A stretch of 64,000 nucleotides of DNA, from the NCBI RefSeq assembly GCF_002920615.1, contig NZ_PQSU01000035.1, positions 1 through 64,000 of the forward strand. The letters run 5' to 3'. The position numbers were made by a program, and so were the translations under genes. The DNA comes from Streptomyces sp. Ru62. Its GTDB lineage: Bacteria; Actinomycetota; Actinomycetes; Streptomycetales; Streptomycetaceae. The notes beneath the pieces are model-generated. The model saw only the letters and a list, made by a program, of their open reading frames with translations. It made no database searches and was not told the origin of the DNA. This document shows, piece after piece, positions 15,128 to 23,812 of this stretch. Each line of letters starts with the position of its first letter. Positions within the stretch are counted from its first letter, which is position 1.

Positions 15128-15820
15128 TCAGACCGCGTACAGCGAGCGGTGCGTGGTGTAGGTGAACCTGTCGCCGGCACTGAGCGCGTGGACGACCTTC
15201 TCGCAGTACGCCCAGTACTCCTGCTCCTGCTGGGCGTTCAGCGCCATCATCTTCACCGGGCCCGCCGGGGCTGCCTGACGGATGCCAGCCAGCAGGTGCG
15301 GGGGCGCTTGCAGGGACAGGACCCGCAGGACACGGCGTAGGCAGTCCACGAGGTCCACCCCCTCGCCGCCGTCAGGGCCGCTGCCGGACTCGTTGATCTC
15401 ACGCAGTATGTCAGCCAGCGGGTTGGACCACCCATCGAGCTGTGCTTGCCGCAGCATCGTGTAGCAGGCCTCAAGACGGCGCACCCGGTCACCGGCTTCC
15501 ACGGCGTACAGCCTCGTCAGGCGCTGGCCCGCTACGCCCTCCAGGACGTAGTCCTCTTCCTCGAAAGCGGCCTCCGGCACGTGGGCGCGGAATCGCAGCG
15601 GGAGCATCTGTTCGATCTCGCCCCAGCTGTCGTAGGCGTCCCGGACCGTCCGCATCTGCGAGTCGGTCAGTTCCGTGGTGTACCAGTACTGCAAGGAGTA
15701 GAAGAGAGGCTGCTCCAGCGGTATGAAGCAGGACTTGAAGACCGGGTCGTCCGGGATCAAGAACACGGCTCCTCCAGCGGTATCGGGCGAAGATTCATGG
15801 TCAACTCGTCGACGCGCCAT
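15128..15820 (-). CDS. Hypothetical protein coupled to an XRE/MmyB regulator (230 aa)
   Basis: I do not recognise this protein. It is soluble, acidic and mostly helical in the second half. Aromatic-rich segments near residues 30-50 (QPLFYSLQYWY) and a YAVEAGDRVRRLE helix near 105 may form a binding pocket. Its start overlaps the end of the upstream regulator by 20 bases, so the two are translated together. The location between the acyl-CoA oxidase and P450 genes, convergent to the former, suggests involvement in the same signalling or biosynthetic module. No catalytic motif is visible. Confidence 0.68.
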   Translation of the reverse strand: MARRRVDHESSPDTAGGAVFLIPDDPVFKSCFIPLEQPLFYSLQYWYTTELTDSQMRTVRDAYDSWGEIEQMLPLRFRAHVPEAAFEEEDYVLEGVAGQRLTRLYAVEAGDRVRRLEACYTMLRQAQLDGWSNPLADILREINESGSGPDGGEGVDLVDCLRRVLRVLSLQAPPHLLAGIRQAAPAGPVKMMALNAQQEQEYWAYCEKVVHALSAGDRFTYTTHRSLYAV

Positions 15821-16571
15821 CGAAGAGGAGGGTCACAAGGCGGACACTGGCGGCTTCGGCCACCATGACGCGCACGTGCCCGTCCCCCTTCCGGGCATGA
15901 CGCAAGGAACAGACACGCCCATTGAGGCCTGAGTCCGCCCGGGGCACTTCCCTCATCCGGGGGTCGTTGGCGAGGTCCGCGAGCAGGCGGCGGACGGCCG
16001 GCTCGGAGGGGTACTGGTAGCGCAGCAGACGGCACTCTTCGATGAGGTAGGGCGCCCACTCCTTCTCCCAGTGGGCGAGGGTGACACCTCGCGCATCCGG
16101 CGAGAGGAGTGCCCACCGCCAGAGGTTCTTCGGAGGGACACCACCGGCGAACATCTGGGCGAACGGTGCATTGTGGGCTATCAGCCGTCCGTCGGGCGTA
16201 AGGGCGCACATCATCTCTTGCTGGCCGTCGACCACGTGCCGCCAGTGCGGTGACGGTGCGACCGGCGGCAGCATTGGTTCCGACCTGAAGAGGTCAAGGT
16301 GTGCTACCCGCGTGTCATGCCTGCTGAAGCGAAGAACTTCGGTGATGCGGGTGAAAAGCTCCGGGGAAGGCCGCAGCCGCCCGCTTTCCACCTTCTGGTA
16401 GACACCGGCGCCACTTCCGAGGACTTCGTCGACGTCGGGCTGCCGCAACTTGGTCGAGCGCTGCCCACCTCGGCCGCCAGGACGGGGCTCCAGGCCCACC
16501 TCCGGCCGCGTCCGCATCGAGCGGTAGCGCCTCATCAGTTCCCGGTATTCGCGCGCTGGTCCGCGCCTCAC
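15801..16571 (-). CDS. XRE-family regulator with MmyB-like ligand domain (256 aa)
   Basis: An N-terminal helix-turn-helix (about residues 12-90, ending in YQKVESGRLRPSPELF, the usual end of this domain class) is followed by an MmyB-type sensor domain (about 105-200: LIAHNAPFAQMF, NLWRWALLSPDAR, a Trp-Glu helix and a PSEPAVRRLLADL helix). MmyB-like proteins bind fatty-acid-like ligands and act as cluster regulators, for example in the methylenomycin locus. The HTH is somewhat divergent and the usual C-terminal strands are replaced by an Arg-rich end. It is divergent from the P450 gene across 287 bases and is followed by an overlapping hypothetical gene. It may respond to the lipid-derived product of this region. 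Confidence 0.72.
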   Translation of the reverse strand: MRRGPAREYRELMRRYRSMRTRPEVGLEPRPGGRGGQRSTKLRQPDVDEVLGSGAGVYQKVESGRLRPSPELFTRITEVLRFSRHDTRVAHLDLFRSEPMLPPVAPSPHWRHVVDGQQEMMCALTPDGRLIAHNAPFAQMFAGGVPPKNLWRWALLSPDARGVTLAHWEKEWAPYLIEECRLLRYQYPSEPAVRRLLADLANDPRMREVPRADSGLNGRVCSLRHARKGDGHVRVMVAEAASVRLVTLLFDGASTS

Positions 16572-16858
16572 AACTATCCCCCTGACTGCTCGATGAGCCC
16601 CGCCCCATACGCACTGACATTGCGCGCAGATCTCGTGCGCGCGGCTCTGGAACGTTGCTCCATCACCTGGTCTGAACGATGATCAGCATCCAACCATGCA
16701 TGCGGTCTGTTCTGGTAGGCGTCACCGCCCCCCCACCGCTCGGCTCATCCATCCATAAGCCATGAAGCGGACACGCCCCCTGGACGGCCAGGTCAAGCCT
16801 CCCGCTCGACCGAGTGAACGGGTGGATGAATTAGCTAACTCTCCGTATCGAAAGACAG
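16572..16858. promoter_or_regulatory. Divergent promoter region between the regulator and the P450
   Basis: These 287 bases separate two divergent starts. The end near the P450 is AT-richer (GATGAATTAGCTAACTC, 16825-16841, containing the palindrome TTAGCTAA) and is the likely promoter or operator area. I cannot identify a standard -35/-10 pair with confidence. Confidence 0.35.
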
Positions 16859-18193
16859 GTGATCTTCACTGTGAGTCTCACGCATGACGCCATACCGAAT
16901 GCCGTACCAGGGGAGCGGTCGGTATTTACCTCGCCAGCACCAGCCGCCAGTTCCACGGACGGTAGCGACTCCGTAACGCCGCCTCCCGCATGCCCCTTCA
17001 TGCTGCACGGCTCCCGGCCGGGCGGTCTCAGCAACGCCCAGGAGGGGCAGCGGCTGCGGAGCATGGGCCCAGCGCCGGCAGCTCAGCTCCCCGGTACGCG
17101 GGCGCGCGTCGTGGTCGACCACGGCCTCGCACAGAGGCTCACCGCCGGGTCGAACGTGAGCCGGGACGCTCGGGCGCACTGGCCGGACCTGGCCACCGCA
17201 GAGGGACTGATCGCCGCCTGGACCGGAACGCACAACGCCCTCAACAGCGAGGGAGCCGATCACACACGATTCAGGGCACCCATTGCCGCTGCCCTCTCGC
17301 GCCGCCGTGTGGAAGCGATGACGCCCGTGATCGAGGCCATCGTGACCGAAGCACTGACCGACCTGGACGCCGAGACGGGGGTGATCGATCTGGTGCAGGC
17401 CTACGCGCTGCGCATCCCCGCCCAGGTGATCGTGCGCCTGCTGGGCGTACCCGAGGCGGTCCTGACCGCCTTCCAGGGGGCCGCGGCCGTCTTGTTCGAC
17501 ACCGCGGCGAGCCCGGCCGAGGTCGACCATGCCAGGAGAACGCTGCTCGACCTGCTCGGGCAGATGGTGGACAGCAAGCGTCGCAGGCCCGGCGACGACC
17601 TAGTCAGCGACCTCGTCAGGGCCGCGGACGCATCCAGCGACGCCCTGTCCGATCAGGAACTGTGCGACCAGCTGATGCTGATCGTGATCGCGGGTACGGA
17701 GACCACCGTGCACGCCATCGGGACACTGCTGGTGCACCTGATGACGCACCCGCTTCAGCGGGCCCTCATCACCGACGGCACGGTCGAGCTGGAGGACGCG
17801 CTTGAGGAGAGTCTGCGACTGCAGCCCCCCGTCAGCTCGGTCCCCCTCCGCTTCGCTGTCAGAGACTTCACCGACTCGGTCACGGGCGAGGCCTTCACCC
17901 GTGGAGAGGCCATCCTGATCCACACCGCGGCGACCGGTCTCGACCCCCAGGTGCACGACGACCCGGAGGTCTTCGATGTGCGCCGGCCGACCTCCCGGCG
18001 GCACCTGGCATTCGGCAACGGTCCCCACTTCTGCCCCGGTGCACCCCTGGCCCGCCGCGAGGTGGTGACCGCTGTGGCCCAGTGGCTGGCAACCTTCCCC
18101 GACTCCCGGCTGGCCGTGGACCCGGACCAGCTGCACCTGGTGCCCTCGTTCATCTCGAACGGGTACCAGACCATCCCTGTCCACCTGCGGTAA
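16859..18193 (+). CDS. Cytochrome P450, Cyp17-like by context (444 aa)
   Basis: This is a bacterial class I P450 mono-oxygenase. The I-helix oxygen-binding motif AGTETT (about residue 280), the K-helix EESLR (ExxR, about 320) and the haem loop FGNGPHFCPG with the cysteine ligand (about residue 393) are all intact. It lacks an own redox partner gene nearby. The first 45 residues are Ser/Pro-rich and probably disordered; GTG 16871 is an alternative start. In avenolide biosynthesis a P450 (Cyp17) and an acyl-CoA oxidase (Aco) act on the same acyl chain. Here the two genes flank a regulator pair, and the receptor-like TetR gene follows convergently, so an oxidation step on a butenolide precursor is likely. 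Confidence 0.85.
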   Translation: MIFTVSLTHDAIPNAVPGERSVFTSPAPAASSTDGSDSVTPPPACPFMLHGSRPGGLSNAQEGQRLRSMGPAPAAQLPGTRARVVVDHGLAQRLTAGSNVSRDARAHWPDLATAEGLIAAWTGTHNALNSEGADHTRFRAPIAAALSRRRVEAMTPVIEAIVTEALTDLDAETGVIDLVQAYALRIPAQVIVRLLGVPEAVLTAFQGAAAVLFDTAASPAEVDHARRTLLDLLGQMVDSKRRRPGDDLVSDLVRAADASSDALSDQELCDQLMLIVIAGTETTVHAIGTLLVHLMTHPLQRALITDGTVELEDALEESLRLQPPVSSVPLRFAVRDFTDSVTGEAFTRGEAILIHTAATGLDPQVHDDPEVFDVRRPTSRRHLAFGNGPHFCPGAPLARREVVTAVAQWLATFPDSRLAVDPDQLHLVPSFISNGYQTIPVHLR

Positions 18194-18214
18194 CCCACCG
18201 GACGTAAACGCCCA

Positions 18215-18249
18215 ACGGGGCGGCAGCGAACCGCTCGCTGCCGCCCCGT
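18215..18249. terminator. Bidirectional terminator between P450 and TetR genes
   Basis: A 14-bp perfect stem (18215-18228 with 18236-18249) with a 7-base loop lies between the two convergent stop codons. Confidence 0.8.
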
Positions 18250-18275
18250 GGCCGTGTTTGACCCGTCCCCGCGGC

Positions 18276-19001
18276 CTAGCCGCCCGACGCCTCCTGCCAG
18301 GCCAGGATCTCCGGGCTGTGCGGCAGAACTGCACTGAGGTACTCGGCGGCCCACGGCGACGTCTGCAGCAGCTCACGGCCCCGTTCGGCACGCATGTCCA
18401 GGCCCGCCAGCGCTGTCGGAGTCGCGATGCCAGACACGAAGTGAGCGTTCATCTCCGCGATCTTCCACGGCAGCGCCGCGTAGTCCCGCCGGCACATCAG
18501 GTCAACTCCTGTGTACGCCGCGACCCACACGAATGACGTCTGGTCGGGCCGCACGCCCGGCTGCAGCTCCTCCAGCCTCTTGGCCTCCTCCAGCAACTGG
18601 GTGACCCGCGGGATGTACTGGGACCAGAGGTAGCCGAACGTTTCCTCGTGATCCTGATCGGTCGCCAGCCGGGCAGCTGCTTTCACCACCGGGACCTGCG
18701 GTGTGAGCCACGCCAGAGTGATTGAGGCATCGACAACCGCCTGCAGGGGCCCCACCACCGGCGGGGTGTCGTCCATGGCGAAGCCCTCGGTGACGACGGC
18801 CACCGCTATCTGCTGCTTCGTCTTGAAGTGGTAGTAGAGGCCGCCCTTTTTCAGGCCGGTCCGATCCAAGATGTCCTGGATCGAGGTCTGCGAGTAGCCC
18901 TTCTCCGCGAAGAGGGCCGCCGCCGTATCGAGAATCTCTCCCCGCGTGGCCCTCCCACGAGCCTGCTGGGCAGGTTGCCGCTGCACTGTCACGTTCTCCA
19001 T
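18276..19001 (-). CDS. TetR-family regulator of the butyrolactone/butenolide receptor type (241 aa)
   Basis: The N-terminal HTH (about residues 17-63: ILDTAAALFAEKGYSQTSI ... GGLYYHFKTKQQIA) is typical TetR. The ligand domain has features of the ArpA/ScbR/AvaR receptor group: AARLATDQ after helix 5, VWVAAYTGVDLMCRR and the tryptophan-containing LPWKIAEMNAHF segment. These receptors repress signal biosynthesis and target genes until a gamma-butyrolactone or butenolide binds. ATG 19001 directly abuts GGAG; GTG 18992, nine bases after the first GGAG, may be the true start. With the Aco-like and P450 genes it probably forms a signal-synthesis and receptor module. The upstream 690 bases hold candidate operator half-sites. 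Confidence 0.78.
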   Translation of the reverse strand: MENVTVQRQPAQQARGRATRGEILDTAAALFAEKGYSQTSIQDILDRTGLKKGGLYYHFKTKQQIAVAVVTEGFAMDDTPPVVGPLQAVVDASITLAWLTPQVPVVKAAARLATDQDHEETFGYLWSQYIPRVTQLLEEAKRLEELQPGVRPDQTSFVWVAAYTGVDLMCRRDYAALPWKIAEMNAHFVSGIATPTALAGLDMRAERGRELLQTSPWAAEYLSAVLPHSPEILAWQEASGG

Positions 19002-19690
19002 CTCCAAGGCGCTTTGCGGCCGGCGCGGGGCCCACCACTGCTTCACCACGATGCGCGATCTTCCTCTGGCCGGCTGAGCGCAGCGACGGTAGCCGCACAA
19101 TCACTGTGCTCACTACACCGGCGTTGATTTCCCTTCCTGCGCGTGGAAGAGTCACGATCATCCAACCAGTCCTGTGGTCGGTTTTACAGCCGGTCCGGGG
19201 AGGCGTGACCGACGGTCTCAAGCCATGGGTCGGTTTTCTGTTCGCGCAGCTGACCGGCTTCAGAGTGCGGGGGTCCGCGGCGGTGCTGCGCACTGATCCG
19301 CCTTCGACCGGAACACCACAGAACAGGTTGGAGGCGGCCGGACCTTGATTCATGCAGGAACGGCCGCGCACGACCACACCAGACCGGATCTCCATCCGAG
19401 GGGGGACAGGCCAACGTGAGCCACCACGTCGGCCTGCAGGAGGACCAGTCCACCGCACCCGGCGGTAGGCAGGGGAGGACTGGTCCTCCTCACACCCTTG
19501 GTTGGCCCGGTCACCACTGACTCGCCCAAGTCAGCGCCCATCCAGCGAGACGCCCAATCCGATCGCTGGGGGCACTCCCGCAGGCGTGCGCAACCACGTC
19601 ATGCAGGTCGGCACGCCCGGCGTGAGAAGCACGCCGGGACTCGGGTCGGCCGGAGCACGGAGGCCCCCAGCTCTCACACAGGAGGCCTCC
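19002..19690. promoter_or_regulatory. Long regulatory region with repeated GGTCGGTTTT sites
   Basis: No gene is evident in 689 bases. GGTCGGTTTTACAG (19176-19189) and GGTCGGTTTTCTG (19228-19240) are near-direct repeats, and the first is preceded by CCAACCAG (19162-19169), giving an imperfect inverted arrangement. ACCGAC (19208-19213) and GTCGGT (19229-19234) form another inverted pair. Autoregulatory elements of butyrolactone receptors are often imperfect palindromes with GGTTT-like ends, so these are candidate binding sites of the neighbouring TetR. Confidence 0.4.
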
Positions 19691-20056
19691 GTGCCCATTC
19701 CACATCGCTCTCGGCACCGCCTTGTGCGGCGCATGAGGCAGACTGCCGCCGTTTCGGCCGTGTCGATCGCCCTCATCGGCGGAGCGGTAGCCCTGGCGCC
19801 GGCCGCGACGGCCGTGGGCCAGTCCGCCTGCTCCGGCCCGACCTACAACCTCCCCGTCCGCACCAACACGGGCAGCGTCAACCTGCGTTCGGGCCCCGGT
19901 ACCTCTTACTCGTCCAAGGGCCTGCTTTCCAAGGGCACCAAGGCGACCTGGATCTGCGACAACTCCCGAGAGAGCTGGGCTTACGTGAAGATCAAGTCGG
20001 GGGTCCACAAGGGCACCTTCGGCTGGGTCAGCAGTCGGTATATCGAAAGCGACTGA
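19691..20056 (+). CDS. Secreted bacterial SH3-domain protein (121 aa)
   Basis: GTG 19691 is chosen because AGGAGG lies six bases upstream. The first 40 residues are a signal peptide (basic HRSRHRLVRRMR, then AVSIALIGGAVAL and AATAVG as probable cleavage site). The mature protein is a single SH3b domain with the typical SVNLRSGPGTSYSSKGLL and FGWVSSRYI segments and a cysteine pair likely to form a disulfide. Such small proteins bind cell-wall peptides or act as secreted accessory factors. It stands alone between a regulatory region and a terminator, so its link to the butenolide or transporter genes is unknown. Confidence 0.78.
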   Translation: MPIPHRSRHRLVRRMRQTAAVSAVSIALIGGAVALAPAATAVGQSACSGPTYNLPVRTNTGSVNLRSGPGTSYSSKGLLSKGTKATWICDNSRESWAYVKIKSGVHKGTFGWVSSRYIESD

Positions 20057-20187
20057 TCAGCCTTCACACCGACGAGGTCCCGGCGCGTAACGCTCCGACC
20101 GGACCTCCCCGCTGACTCCCGGTCAGGCGTTCCCGTGACTGGCCGGGTGCGGCCGAGTGCCGTGGCTCCGGCCGCGATGCTCCGGCC

Positions 20188-20225
20188 CCGTGGGGTGCCG
20201 TCGTCCCCCTGGCGGCGCCCCACGG
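20188..20225 (+). terminator. Terminator after the SH3b gene
   Basis: A 13-bp stem with one mismatch (20188-20200 with 20213-20225) and a 12-base loop. Confidence 0.65.
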
Positions 20226-20286
20226 ACTGTCCCTCACTCCCACCAGGACCTGACGCCCGGAATCGGTCAGACGTCAGGTTTCTCCC

Positions 20287-21531
20287 ATGCCATCAGGAGT
20301 GCCCGTGCCCGCCACCCTGTCCGCCGCCCGTCCAGCTGCTCCGCAGGCACCCTTTGCAGTACGCCGGAGCACCAGGCAGGTGTGGGTGCTCGTCGTCGGG
20401 GCCGGTGCAGTCCGCGCAGCTGGGTTCTCCTATCCGTTCCTCGGCTATCGTCTCTCCGACCTCGGGTACACGGCCGGGGGTATCAGCGCGGTCCTCGCCC
20501 TGTACGGCGTGGGCTGGCTCGCCGGCCAGGTCGTCTGGGGGCGCCTGTCCGACACGGTGGGCCGTCGTGCCACCCTCGTCAGCTCGATGCTGATGGCGGC
20601 GGTGGTCCTGCCGTGCCTGGCCGGTGCCACTGGCCCGATCGCCATAGGTGTCTCTGCCGTCCTGGCAGGGGCCGTGTTCGATGCCCCGCGGCCAGTCGTC
20701 TCGGCGGTCGTCGCCGACCAGATCGACGACGCCGCGACCCGTGCGAGGGTTACCGGCTGGCGCCACTTCGCCACCAACGTGGGTGCCGCGATCACCGGAG
20801 CGGCGGGTGGACTGCTCGCCGGCACGACCGGCCTCCCGGCGCTGTTCTGGGTCAATGCGGTGGCCTGCGCGGTCTTCGCGCTGGTCGCGCTCCGCTGCGT
20901 GAGTCCGGATCGGCCCCCACGCACTCCGTCCGCCGGGTCCCGCAGCGGCTACCGAGCAGCACTGCGCGACGCGCGGCTCTGGCTCCTTTGGACGGCCAGT
21001 GTGTGCACGCTGACACCGCTGGCGGGTCTTTTCAGCATCATGCCGCTGCTGATGACGGACGCGGGACTGCCCGCCTCGGCCTACGGCTGGACCCAGGTCG
21101 CCAGCGCGGCCGCCGTGCTCCTGCTGACCCTTCCGCTCAACGGCTGGCTGGCCAAGCGCGCCTGCCGTTCCTCCATGGTGGAGCTGCTCGCCGCCAGCGC
21201 GCTCGTGCTCGGGGTCGGCATCGGCTCGGCAGGCCTGGCCACCGCGTCCTGGCAGTATGCCGCCGCCGCGGCCGCCGCCGTGCCCGGCGAGATCGTTGCG
21301 TTCGTCGCGGCAACGGCCGTGCTGGACCGCATCACCCCGCCCGACGCCCGAGGGCTGTACGCCGGGATCTGGGGGTCAACCCTGGCCACCGCCATCATCT
21401 GTGCCCCCGTGCTCGCAGGCTGGTCCCTCGCTCATGGCGGACCTCAGCTCGTCACCCTGACGACCCTCGCGTGCGGCGCCGCCGGCGCCGCGATCTGCGT
21501 GCCACTCGCGCTGCTTCTTCGCCGGAGCTGA
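20287..21531 (+). CDS. MFS transporter (414 aa)
   Basis: This is a 12-helix major facilitator membrane protein, probably an exporter. The loop 2-3 signature GRLSDTVGRR (about residues 86-95) is intact, and hydrophobic segments follow at regular intervals to the C-terminal Arg-rich end. ATG 20287 lacks a ribosome binding site; GTG 20305, five bases after AGGAG, may be the true start. It is the first gene of a three-gene operon with an ATP-grasp ligase and a TrpA-like enzyme, so it probably exports their product and may give self-resistance. Confidence 0.85.
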   Translation: MPSGVPVPATLSAARPAAPQAPFAVRRSTRQVWVLVVGAGAVRAAGFSYPFLGYRLSDLGYTAGGISAVLALYGVGWLAGQVVWGRLSDTVGRRATLVSSMLMAAVVLPCLAGATGPIAIGVSAVLAGAVFDAPRPVVSAVVADQIDDAATRARVTGWRHFATNVGAAITGAAGGLLAGTTGLPALFWVNAVACAVFALVALRCVSPDRPPRTPSAGSRSGYRAALRDARLWLLWTASVCTLTPLAGLFSIMPLLMTDAGLPASAYGWTQVASAAAVLLLTLPLNGWLAKRACRSSMVELLAASALVLGVGIGSAGLATASWQYAAAAAAAVPGEIVAFVAATAVLDRITPPDARGLYAGIWGSTLATAIICAPVLAGWSLAHGGPQLVTLTTLACGAAGAAICVPLALLLRRS

Positions 21532-21584
21532 GCACCGGGACAGATGCCCCCACCCTCCGTCCTTGACTCGTTTGGAGTGCCGAC

Positions 21585-22868
21585 ATGCTGCACAACGCCT
21601 CGGCGTCGACCACCGTCCAAGACCGCCCCCTCCTCCTTCTGGGAGCCGGTGCGAGCACCTACCGGGAACACCTGCTCCAGCGGTTCGCCGCGCAGCGCCC
21701 GGTGGTGCTAGCGGACAGTGAACAGCCCGACTGGGTTCGGCCCTACGTGCATGACCAGCTGATAGTCGACCTCGCCGACACCGAAGGCGCCTCCGCCGCG
21801 GTCAAGCGGTACGCCGAACAGACCCCGCTCAGCGGGATCGGCACCTATATGGAGCACCACGTCGTGCTCGCCGCCCGCCTGGCCAGGCAGCTCGGTCTGC
21901 CCGGTGCCGACCCCGAGGCGGTGGCGGCTTGCCGTGACAAGGCGGAGAGCCGCCGACGGTTCGCTGCGCACGGTGTCCCCTCGGCTGACTCGCAACTTGC
22001 TGAAGACCAGGAGGCGGCAGTCGAGATCGCACGGCGCATCGGCTATCCCGTCGTGGTGAAACCGAGGGGGATGGCCGGCAGCGCCGGAGTGGTCAAGGCC
22101 ACCACGGACGATCAGGTGCGCTCCGCATTCCAGCGCGCAGGGTGGGAGACGGTTCTGGGCCTGGACAGCTATGCCGTGCCGGGGGTCCTGGTGGAGGAGT
22201 ACCTCAGCGGGCCGGAGATCAGCGCGGAGACTGTCGTCTGTGGCGGTGAGGTGACAGTGGTGGCGATCACCCGGAAGCAACTGGGGCCGGAGCCCAGATT
22301 CCTCGAAGTCGGGCATTGTGTCGACGCCAGCGATCCGCTGCTGGCCGACGCCAAGGTGACTGCAGCCGTCACGGATGCCGTCCGCGCGCTCGGCCTTGAG
22401 GTCGGCGTCCTGCACATCGAGATGCGTCTGACGCGACGTGGACCGGCTCTGATCGAGGTCAACGCGCGACCCGGTGGTGATCTCATCCCGGTCCTCGTGG
22501 CTCATGCCACCGGAATCGACCTGGCGGGGGCGGCGACCTCACTGGCCACCGGCTCCGTTCCCGACCTGACCCCCATCCGTCAGCGAGCGGCCGCAGTGCG
22601 GTTCGCCTACCCGGACCGCAGCGGCGTGGTGACGAGACTGTACGCACCCGCCTCCCTCCGCTTCGAGGCGTGGCTGGAGCGGCTGGTGTTCACCCGGCAG
22701 CCCGGCGACCAGGCCGTGACCCCGCCGCAATCCATCAGCGAGCGGCTGGCCCACTGGGTCGTCACCGGTGCGGACCGGAGCGAGTGCGAGCGACGGCTTG
22801 CCGCCGTACGGTCCCAGATCGCCCTGGAGGTCGGCGCACCGACACGAACGACCAACTGCTCTCGCTGA
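21585..22868 (+). CDS. ATP-grasp carboxylate-amine ligase (427 aa)
   Basis: The enzyme would join a carboxylate to an amine through an acyl-phosphate using ATP. The pre-ATP-grasp domain (about 15-110) is followed by the ATP-binding part: YPVVVKPRGMAGSAGVV (about 155-171), VLVEEYLSGPEISAETVV (about 204-221) and the metal-binding end ALIEVNARPGGDLIP (about 291-305). The C-terminal 100 residues are the small domain seen in L-amino-acid ligases and related peptide-forming enzymes. The substrates cannot be read from sequence. It lies 53 bases after the transporter and 40 bases before the TrpA-like gene, so a dipeptide- or amide-containing natural product is likely. Confidence 0.85.
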   Translation: MLHNASASTTVQDRPLLLLGAGASTYREHLLQRFAAQRPVVLADSEQPDWVRPYVHDQLIVDLADTEGASAAVKRYAEQTPLSGIGTYMEHHVVLAARLARQLGLPGADPEAVAACRDKAESRRRFAAHGVPSADSQLAEDQEAAVEIARRIGYPVVVKPRGMAGSAGVVKATTDDQVRSAFQRAGWETVLGLDSYAVPGVLVEEYLSGPEISAETVVCGGEVTVVAITRKQLGPEPRFLEVGHCVDASDPLLADAKVTAAVTDAVRALGLEVGVLHIEMRLTRRGPALIEVNARPGGDLIPVLVAHATGIDLAGAATSLATGSVPDLTPIRQRAAAVRFAYPDRSGVVTRLYAPASLRFEAWLERLVFTRQPGDQAVTPPQSISERLAHWVVTGADRSECERRLAAVRSQIALEVGAPTRTTNCSR

Positions 22869-22908
22869 CCACCTGCCCGCGCCGCCCTCTGCTTTGGAGC
22901 CAACACCC

Positions 22909-23742
22909 ATGGCCCTCACCATGCCGCCGTCCTGGTCGGCCGCCCGCCTCAACTACGCCCTCGATGTCAGCAGGGACCAGAGGCGGGCCGCGCTCGGCCT
23001 GTACCTGCCTGTCGGCTACCCGACCCGCGACTCCAGCATGGATGCACTGCACCTCATGGCCCAGGCAGCCGACGTCCTGGAGCTGGGCATCCCGCACACT
23101 GACCCCCACCTCGACGGACCAGTCATCCGGCAGGCAGCAGCACAAGCGCTCGACGCAGGCTTCCAGATGCCCGACCTGTTCCGGGCCGCCACCGAACTGA
23201 CCGCCGCTACCACCGCGGCGCTGCTGGTCATGTCGTACTGGGCGCCCATCCACCGATACGGCGCTCAGGCCTTCGCCAACGAGCTGGCGGCGGCCGGCGG
23301 CGCGGGCGTACTCATCCCCGATCTGCCGGAGACGGCGGCCTCGGCCTGGCAGGCGACGGCCCGCGCCGCAGGACTGCATACCGTCACGCTCATCCCGCCT
23401 CACGCGTCCGCCGCTCACCTGGCTGCCATCGGTGCCACCACCAGTGGCCTGGTCTACGCCCCTGCCACCCCCGGCGTCACCGGCGCCCAGCGCCCCCTCA
23501 GCCCCTATCTGCCACGCCTCGTTCGTCGGCTCCGATCCGCAACCGGTCTGCCCGTCGCCGTCGGCATCGGCATCAGCACGCCGAGCCAGGCCGCCCAGGT
23601 CTCCGCGTACGCCGACGCAGCGGTGGTCGGCTCAGCCGTCATCCGCCGCATGCAGGACCGCCCGAACGCCCCGGCAACAGCCGCTGCCGAAGCCGCCCGC
23701 GAATTCGCCGACGGGATCCGCAGCGTCCATCGTGCGGCCTGA
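22909..23742 (+). CDS. Tryptophan synthase alpha-like lyase (277 aa)
   Basis: The fold and length match TrpA. The catalytic Glu is present in LELGIPHTDP (about residue 50) and the catalytic Asp in HLDGP (about residue 61). The phosphate-binding region is also recognisable (TPGVTGA near 185 and VAVGIGIS near 215). ATG 22909 has GGAG nine bases upstream; an earlier in-frame ATG lies inside the preceding gene. No trpB or other trp gene is present. A stand-alone alpha-type enzyme can release free indole from indole-3-glycerol phosphate, as known for plant Bx1/IGL enzymes. The operon with an ATP-grasp ligase and exporter points to specialised metabolism and not to tryptophan supply. Confidence 0.82.
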   Translation: MALTMPPSWSAARLNYALDVSRDQRRAALGLYLPVGYPTRDSSMDALHLMAQAADVLELGIPHTDPHLDGPVIRQAAAQALDAGFQMPDLFRAATELTAATTAALLVMSYWAPIHRYGAQAFANELAAAGGAGVLIPDLPETAASAWQATARAAGLHTVTLIPPHASAAHLAAIGATTSGLVYAPATPGVTGAQRPLSPYLPRLVRRLRSATGLPVAVGIGISTPSQAAQVSAYADAAVVGSAVIRRMQDRPNAPATAAAEAAREFADGIRSVHRAA

Positions 23743-23812
23743 CCGCCGAGCGCGACCGCTGTTGTGCGTGGTCGACACGGTGCGTCCCGAGTGGCTGTGT
23801 TCACGGGCCGGG

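Noticed and set aside
22768..22908. Upstream start for the TrpA-like gene
   Set aside because: It would add 47 low-complexity residues translated from inside the ATP-grasp gene; ATG 22909 has a ribosome binding site and gives normal TrpA length.
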